A stretch of 64,000 nt of DNA from JACKAQ01 sp965227145 (GTDB lineage Bacteria; Calditrichota; Calditrichia; RBG-13-44-9; J075), in the NCBI GenBank assembly GCA_965227145.1, contig OZ245730.1, positions 4,712,001-4,776,000 of the forward strand, in the 5' to 3' direction. The translations under genes and the position numbers were made by a program. This document shows positions 61,101 through 64,000 of the stretch, piece after piece; position 1 is the first letter of the stretch; each line of letters begins with the position of its first letter. The notes under the pieces were generated by a model that was not told where the DNA came from, did not search any database, and worked only from the letters and a program-made list of their open reading frames with translations.

Positions 61101-61192
61101 CCTTTCAAACAGATATGGTGATGTTTCTGCAAAATCTGCAGATACGCCTGCGTCATTTCAGTGGAAAGCGTTTGATGAGTCGTAGCTGGCAT
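58175..61192 (-). CDS. Large helical protein with AAA/STAND-type ATPase domain
   Basis: 1005-aa protein. Residues 1-590 are predominantly long helices with coiled-coil character (for example AILEKSLAAVQPYQESLATL and DGLKRARERLHEYQNETVRL), including a C-x2-C in QSKCKKCDKN. A basic amphipathic stretch (EFIKYALPRAWQRIRNFAKS) follows. The ATPase domain starts near LFAGREKEMNTLKSDL, with Walker A GEKGGGRTT and a Walker B-like KYVCIVENIQNM in which the usual Asp is Glu. The C-terminal 100 residues resemble a winged helix (LFTLGALLQHETLSIAEHAS). No family name is certain. ATG 61192 is preferred over upstream TTG 61276. The gene precedes the MscS channel on the same strand. Confidence 0.78.
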   Translation of the reverse strand: MPATTHQTLSTEMTQAYLQILQKHHHICLKGWIAAHRKTLDFFNQQLNVVLNSIRELKNPEDLRPVWRLWQDYFHHIQHHLSELHYAGDVPVTEMLENWEKQFEEWLGNYPPQVDLPIEPADTQLETGDATTVLVWKNARRFRNVFRKKTAVRRVQLHDFATYYLQQTAEQFLMDEWEHFLRFAAQQLAAAHRVMQETTRLFLLLDNAQTDWQQHPAEILEKSLAAVQPYQESLATLPAELEKFVELRQSVLEKHCDETCKKFVKLLAFAGSFAHPHYHYSVRRQQKRRRSLEIHYNAHRPVWERHFIAEKEDWIGDTALKIIQMDVGNAYLLTIASLNEKVQKQVIPPLKNADVIFEKSIKRFAEMDSGDIVQLRKEMNTEHYALLRELRKTVLPETTDAFVKAQFNQVISRYIYEAQQTTTDLPKHQSIFTRRDTENIPPKSEVDDIPLQELFEHSLLTALQSKCKKCDKNIQQRFTKIVNGVTELDQVVEFNLKAALDSLQEQEESALAIQHFNDGLKRARERLHEYQNETVRLETETSRELFDISHQFISSVQELLDDEKLLELKIQLMRAKAEEKFRESRRKAWEFIKYALPRAWQRIRNFAKSIYEQYLRIGKITGLVTTSTATKEQLFRFLTETRQRITALPFIYQRLFENKPLTDERLFAGREKEMNTLKSDLQDWNSERFMSTVIIGEKGGGRTTLLNFAEKEIYKIYPIKKLVLAETVYTEAAFMPLLHQLFPDVSGETLSTFEESLIKLDKKYVCIVENIQNMFLKTVDGFDLIRRFLQLVAHTQEHVYWVLSSTLYCWEYLDKVINISQQFQRVLFLDGLKREDMESIILKRHRITGYELAFEAPESLKNNRQFRKLDSDDARHQFLKDRFFEQLQEVSQGNISVAMLYWLRAINKIEDNKLVLSASVEFDYSFIYQLSGIELFTLGALLQHETLSIAEHASVFHRSLESSDAVFNVLRRKGILIPAHGDDFQLHPFLYRPTVRALKSNNILH

Positions 61193-61464
61193 CGATTTAG
61201 GTTCGATCAAGCGGTAACTTCCTGTTTTATGTTTATTTGTATCACTTAAATCTAAAGGAAAATGCCCGGAATTCAAAATTTTTTATCGTGATAAACCCAT
61301 GCATCTATTGCAATATGCCCGCTTTTACGAGGGAAAATTATTGCGATTTGCGATTTTCCGCAAAAAAAAATGCGACAGTGCGGCAACTTATTTTTAAACG
61401 CTCCCGTAGTATATTTCAGGCGGAGGTAAAACCTGAATCTTTCAGAAATGAAAGGGGATTTACC

Positions 61465-61905
61465 ATGAAAAACTTTTCGAAAATAACCTGGATAATGTTG
61501 TTAAGTGTATGTGTGTTTGGTTTCGCAACTGCAAATGCCCAAACCAAAGCCAATGTAAATTGGGATTTGTTCAGCGAAAATCTGGTGCATGCGCTAAAAT
61601 CGGATAACGCCGGATTGCGCCACTCGGCAATGCAATTGGTGATTCGTCACGGCGAAAATCTGGATGTTCGCGATGCGCTGTTCGATGTCGTTCACATTTT
61701 TCGCAGCAACAAAGACCGTAATGTGCGATTGCTGGCACTCGCGGCAATTTCCAAAATGAACAGCAATTGGGCAATGTATTTCCTGAAACGCAGCCTCAAA
61801 TTTGAAAAAGATCCGGTGGTTCAGCGCCACGTTCTGGCTCACGTTACCGAGTACGAACACAATAAAAATCAGGTTGAATCTGTGGCATTGGCACAAAATT
61901 TCTGA
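61465..61905 (+). CDS. Small exported HEAT-like protein
   Basis: 146-aa protein with signal peptide (ITWIMLLSVCVFGFATANAQ) and about three short helical repeats (LRHSAMQLVIRHGENLDVRD, VRLLALAAISKMNSNWAMYF, VVQRHVLAHVTEYEHNKNQV) that look like HEAT/Armadillo units. Likely periplasmic. Function unknown, perhaps a protein-binding partner. AAAGGGGAT lies about 7 bases before ATG 61465. Longer in-frame starts would place more than 70 residues before the signal peptide. A strong terminator follows. Confidence 0.78.
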   Translation: MKNFSKITWIMLLSVCVFGFATANAQTKANVNWDLFSENLVHALKSDNAGLRHSAMQLVIRHGENLDVRDALFDVVHIFRSNKDRNVRLLALAAISKMNSNWAMYFLKRSLKFEKDPVVQRHVLAHVTEYEHNKNQVESVALAQNF

Positions 61906-61927
61906 GCATATAGACCATCAGCCATTC

Positions 61928-61965
61928 AAAAATCCCCGTGTGACAATCATGCGGGGATTTTTTTT
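61928..61965 (+). terminator. Intrinsic terminator after the HEAT-like gene
   Basis: Stem AAAAATCCCCG (61928-61938) and CGGGGATTTTT (61952-61962), followed by further T. Near-perfect. Confidence 0.9.
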
Positions 61966-62039
61966 GGTTTGAAAGATTCCGCTTTCGCGCTAACTTTTTG
62001 CCACGGAAACAAAATTATTTCTCTGGAGAAAACGCAAAA

Positions 62040-62585
62040 ATGAAATGCCCCCGCTGTGGTTTAATTGTAACGGACGAAGTGCCTGTTTGCGAAGGATGCC
62101 ATTTTTCGATTGCCGATCTCGATAAATTGCTGGCGGAACCGCCGGAGCAAAACGGCAGCGTGAACGATTTTGCCGGTCTTTTTTCGCAGGATGAGCAGCA
62201 GTTATTAACCGAACAACTGGCAGAATTTTCCCAAAAATATGCCGGGGAATTGGTAATTATCACGGTGCACAACACCAATCCGGTGAAGGCTTCCGAATAC
62301 GTTTTTTGGCTGTTCAACCGCTGGCAAATTGGCGATGACCGGCACAAAGGCATCGCAATTTTACTCGCGGAAGAAAACCGCAGGGTGGAAAGCGAAGTCG
62401 GATACGGCTGGGAACCGATCATTTCCGATCCGGAATCCGGCGAAATTCTGGATAATTTTGTGGTTCCGCAGCTAAAAAACGGCGATTATTTTTCGGCGAT
62501 GCAAACCGCCATTCACGAAATCGACAAATTGATGCAATCGAATTTGGATAATATTTCACCCGAAACGGATTCCCCGAAAGCCTGA
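62040..62585 (+). CDS. TPM-domain protein with N-terminal zinc ribbon
   Basis: 181-aa protein. The start is a zinc ribbon (KCPRCGLIVTDEVPVCEGC: CxxC ... CxxC), followed by a TPM domain (VNDFAGLFSQDEQQLLTEQL, ELVIITVHNTNPVKASEYVF, GIAILLAEENRRVESEVGYG). The TPM fold is known in thylakoid phosphatases and repair factors, and bacterial functions vary. No signal peptide, so probably cytoplasmic, unlike the next gene. It starts at ATG 62040 and lies 1 base upstream of the second TPM gene, so the two are coupled. Confidence 0.85.
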   Translation: MKCPRCGLIVTDEVPVCEGCHFSIADLDKLLAEPPEQNGSVNDFAGLFSQDEQQLLTEQLAEFSQKYAGELVIITVHNTNPVKASEYVFWLFNRWQIGDDRHKGIAILLAEENRRVESEVGYGWEPIISDPESGEILDNFVVPQLKNGDYFSAMQTAIHEIDKLMQSNLDNISPETDSPKA

Positions 62586-62586
62586 T

Positions 62587-63717
62587 ATGTTGAAAAATCG
62601 ATTGAAATCAGCCCACAACCTGTTGTTTTATCTGCAAATAGCAATTTTTCTGCTCAACGGTTTGCTGTCTGCGGAAATACCGCAGCATGTGCCCAATCCG
62701 CGCGCGACGCTGGATAATTGGGTAACGGATTTAACCGGCACACTCTCCGCAGAGGAAACCAGCCAGATCAACGACATAATTGCCACGATGGAATCGCAAA
62801 CCAGTGTCGAAATGGCAGTGGTGATCATTCGCCAAACGGACGGGCGTTCGGTAAAAGAATTTGCCACAGATTTATTCAATTTGTGGGGCGTTGGCAAAGG
62901 CAGCAACGATAACGGCGTTTTGGTGCTGCTTTCCATGGGCGACCGGCGAATTGAGGTGGAGACCGGTTACGGCGCGGAGGGCGTTCTGCCGGATGGCAGG
63001 GTCGGGCAAATTTTGGATGATGTTGTAATTCCGCGTTTTCGCGAGGGCGATTTCGGGCGCGGGTTGGTGGATGGCGTTCGGGAAATGTCCAGCGTCCTCA
63101 TGCGCGATCCCGACGATGTGCGCGGTTTTGCGGAATCATCGCGCGAGCGCGAATTTTCATTATTCCCGTGGCTGCTGATGTTGGCGATCGGCCTGGTGAT
63201 CGTTTTTGTGATCATTCGTAAACGCACCGAGCGCTGCCAAAACTGCAAACAAAAAATGCGGCTGCTCTCGCCGGAACAGGAAAAACCGTATCTTTCGGCG
63301 GATCAACAATTTGAGGAAGAAATTGGCAGCATCGATTATCGCGTTTGGCATTGCGACGACTGCCAAACCGTGACGGTGAAACGCAAATTTATGGGCGGAT
63401 TTTCCAACTGCCCGAAATGCAAACACCGCACGCTGCGGCTGCGAACCTACGTTTTGCAGGAGCCAAGTTACACCCGCGAAGGCACTAGGGAAATTGAACA
63501 GAAATGCGTTTTCCCAGGCTGCGGACATCAGGAGCGCAAACAAAGCCGGATTCCGAAACGGGTTCGGCAGCCCAAACCCACCATTTGGGTCGGCGGACCG
63601 ACATCCGGGCGCAGCGGTGGTTTTGGCAGTGGCGGATTTGGCGGTGGCGGTGGTTTCAGCGGTGGCAGTTTTGGCGGCGGAAGCTCCGGCGGCGGCGGGG
63701 CGGGGCGCAGTTGGTGA
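62587..63717 (+). CDS. YgcG-like TPM-domain membrane protein with zinc ribbons and Gly-rich tail
   Basis: 376-aa protein: signal/anchor (LLFYLQIAIFLLNGLLSAEI), an extracytoplasmic TPM domain (VTDLTGTLSAEETSQINDII, VEMAVVIIRQTDGRSVKEFA, GVLVLLSMGDRRIEVETGYG), a membrane helix (FPWLLMLAIGLVIVFVII), then two Cys-rich zinc-ribbon regions (RCQNCKQKM, HCDDC, NCPKCKHR, KCVFPGCGH) and a glycine/serine-rich end. The last is common in this family. The paired TPM genes probably act together, one inside and one at the membrane. ATG 62587 starts directly after the preceding stop. Confidence 0.88.
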   Translation: MLKNRLKSAHNLLFYLQIAIFLLNGLLSAEIPQHVPNPRATLDNWVTDLTGTLSAEETSQINDIIATMESQTSVEMAVVIIRQTDGRSVKEFATDLFNLWGVGKGSNDNGVLVLLSMGDRRIEVETGYGAEGVLPDGRVGQILDDVVIPRFREGDFGRGLVDGVREMSSVLMRDPDDVRGFAESSREREFSLFPWLLMLAIGLVIVFVIIRKRTERCQNCKQKMRLLSPEQEKPYLSADQQFEEEIGSIDYRVWHCDDCQTVTVKRKFMGGFSNCPKCKHRTLRLRTYVLQEPSYTREGTREIEQKCVFPGCGHQERKQSRIPKRVRQPKPTIWVGGPTSGRSGGFGSGGFGGGGGFSGGSFGGGSSGGGGAGRSW

Positions 63718-63727
63718 ATAAGTTATG

Positions 63728-63888
63728 TAAGTTGAGTGGGTTGAGTAAGTCGATTATTTTAATTTTTTGGTAGTGTTGCTTTTTGATTGATCGTTTATAG
63801 ATTCAGTTGCTTTGTCTTTAAAATTTGTTATCGCTTAACTTTTGTCACCCCCAAATTTTTTGACTGCCCAACTCACTCAACTCACTCC
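63728..63888. repeat. Inverted low-complexity GTTGAGT repeats
   Basis: Two imperfect arrays of GTTGAGT-like units: one around 63728-63748 (plus orientation) and its reverse-complement type at about 63870-63888, where ACTCAACTCACT is read. They face each other across 120 AT-rich bases without a gene. The second array encodes the C-terminal residues of the dUTPase. Confidence 0.45.
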
Positions 63889-64000
63889 CGTGGAGCCGAA
63901 CCCGCCACGGGTTTTTCCCGCGAAATCGGGCGAATCCATTTCTTCCCATTCCACTTCCGGCAGGGCGTTGCGTTCAAAAATAATCTGCGCGATGCGCGTG
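63877..64000 (-). CDS. dut: dUTP diphosphatase (Dut), C-terminal part
   Basis: Partial gene entering from the right edge, and the N-terminal part lies outside. The visible 40 residues include RIAQIIFERNALP and end with GKTRGGFGSTGVS. R-x-x-Q and the glycine-rich RGGFGSTG motif V are diagnostic of trimeric dUTPase, which hydrolyses dUTP to dUMP and pyrophosphate. Stop TGA at 63877-63879. The tail after GSTG is encoded in the GTTGAGT-type repeat. Confidence 0.85.
   Translation of the reverse strand, partial: TRIAQIIFERNALPEVEWEEMDSPDFAGKTRGGFGSTGVS

Noticed and set aside
1..64000. tRNA, rRNA, insertion sequences, prophage
   Set aside because: Searched for by eye in the gaps. No cloverleaf, rRNA-like stretch, transposase or phage structural gene was seen. 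A tRNA search program would be needed to exclude a tRNA formally.

Overview
The window looks like a piece of the chromosome of a Gram-negative, flagellated bacterium of the FCB group. A Calditrichota, KSB1 or Ignavibacteria-type lineage is the best guess, inferred rather than proven. Four large secreted proteins end in the Por/type IX secretion (T9SS) type A sorting domain (NYPNPFNP ... SGIYFY ... KRM), which is typical of that group. The same window carries a complete late flagellar regulon, including three flagellins. Base composition is moderate, and most genes are ordinary housekeeping or envelope genes in short operons.

Layout. 1-10.6 kb: penicillin-binding protein 1A and rsgA (+), then a minus-strand run of a radical SAM protein, a diacylglycerol-kinase-like enzyme, miaA, a frameshifted four-helix-bundle gene between inverted heptamer repeats, an alpha/beta hydrolase, a PIN toxin/antitoxin pair and mutL. 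10.6-16.1 kb: dispersed repeats, a GntR/YtrA-type repressor with a palindromic operator and its ABC exporter operon, a candidate structured RNA, a threonine/serine dehydratase and a PAP2 phosphatase. 16.3-30.4 kb: an exported or surface protein region with a TolB-like/M28/PDZ peptidase, a triple DUF4397 protein, a beta-propeller protein, a carboxypeptidase-regulatory-domain protein, and a minus-strand trio of a lamin-tail-like protein, a lipoprotein and a lectin-like protein. The first and last of that trio share a C-terminal module. 30.6-40.3 kb: FMN reductase, DinB-like protein, DUF445 protein, a PhaR regulator with clustered TAACGC/GCGTTA operators and a phasin, an ABC1 kinase, a lipase-like hydrolase and a MrfA-type helicase.

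40.5-53.2 kb is the late flagellar block: flgN-flgK-flgL-fliW-csrA-(sigma region 4-like protein)-(glycosyltransferase/TPR)-three flagellins-fliS-fliD-flaG-fliT-flgM-HU. It resembles the Bacillus flgM-flgN-flgK-flgL-fliW-csrA-hag order. Sigma-28 type promoters (TAAA-N15-GCCGATAA-like) can be read upstream of flgN, all three flagellins and, more weakly, flaG. Every flagellin leader carries a hairpin with GGA in its loop plus an ACAAGGA site in the Shine-Dalgarno region, which fits CsrA/FliW control of flagellin translation.

53.3-64 kb: an unrecognised HEAT-like protein, an LVIVD-repeat T9SS protein, small ORFs of 40 and possibly 28 codons, an MscS-type channel with a large AAA-type ATPase upstream of it, a small exported protein, two TPM-domain proteins with zinc ribbons, and the 3' end of dut on the minus strand.

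The points most worth following up are the flagellin leader architecture with its stand-alone sigma region 4 protein, the PhaR/phasin/ABC1-kinase/lipase neighbourhood, the four-helix-bundle cassette with inverted heptamer repeats, the candidate minus-strand RNA at about 14.1-14.27 kb, and the mosaic secreted proteins with a shared C-terminal module. No rRNA gene, tRNA, CRISPR array, insertion sequence or prophage was recognised by eye.
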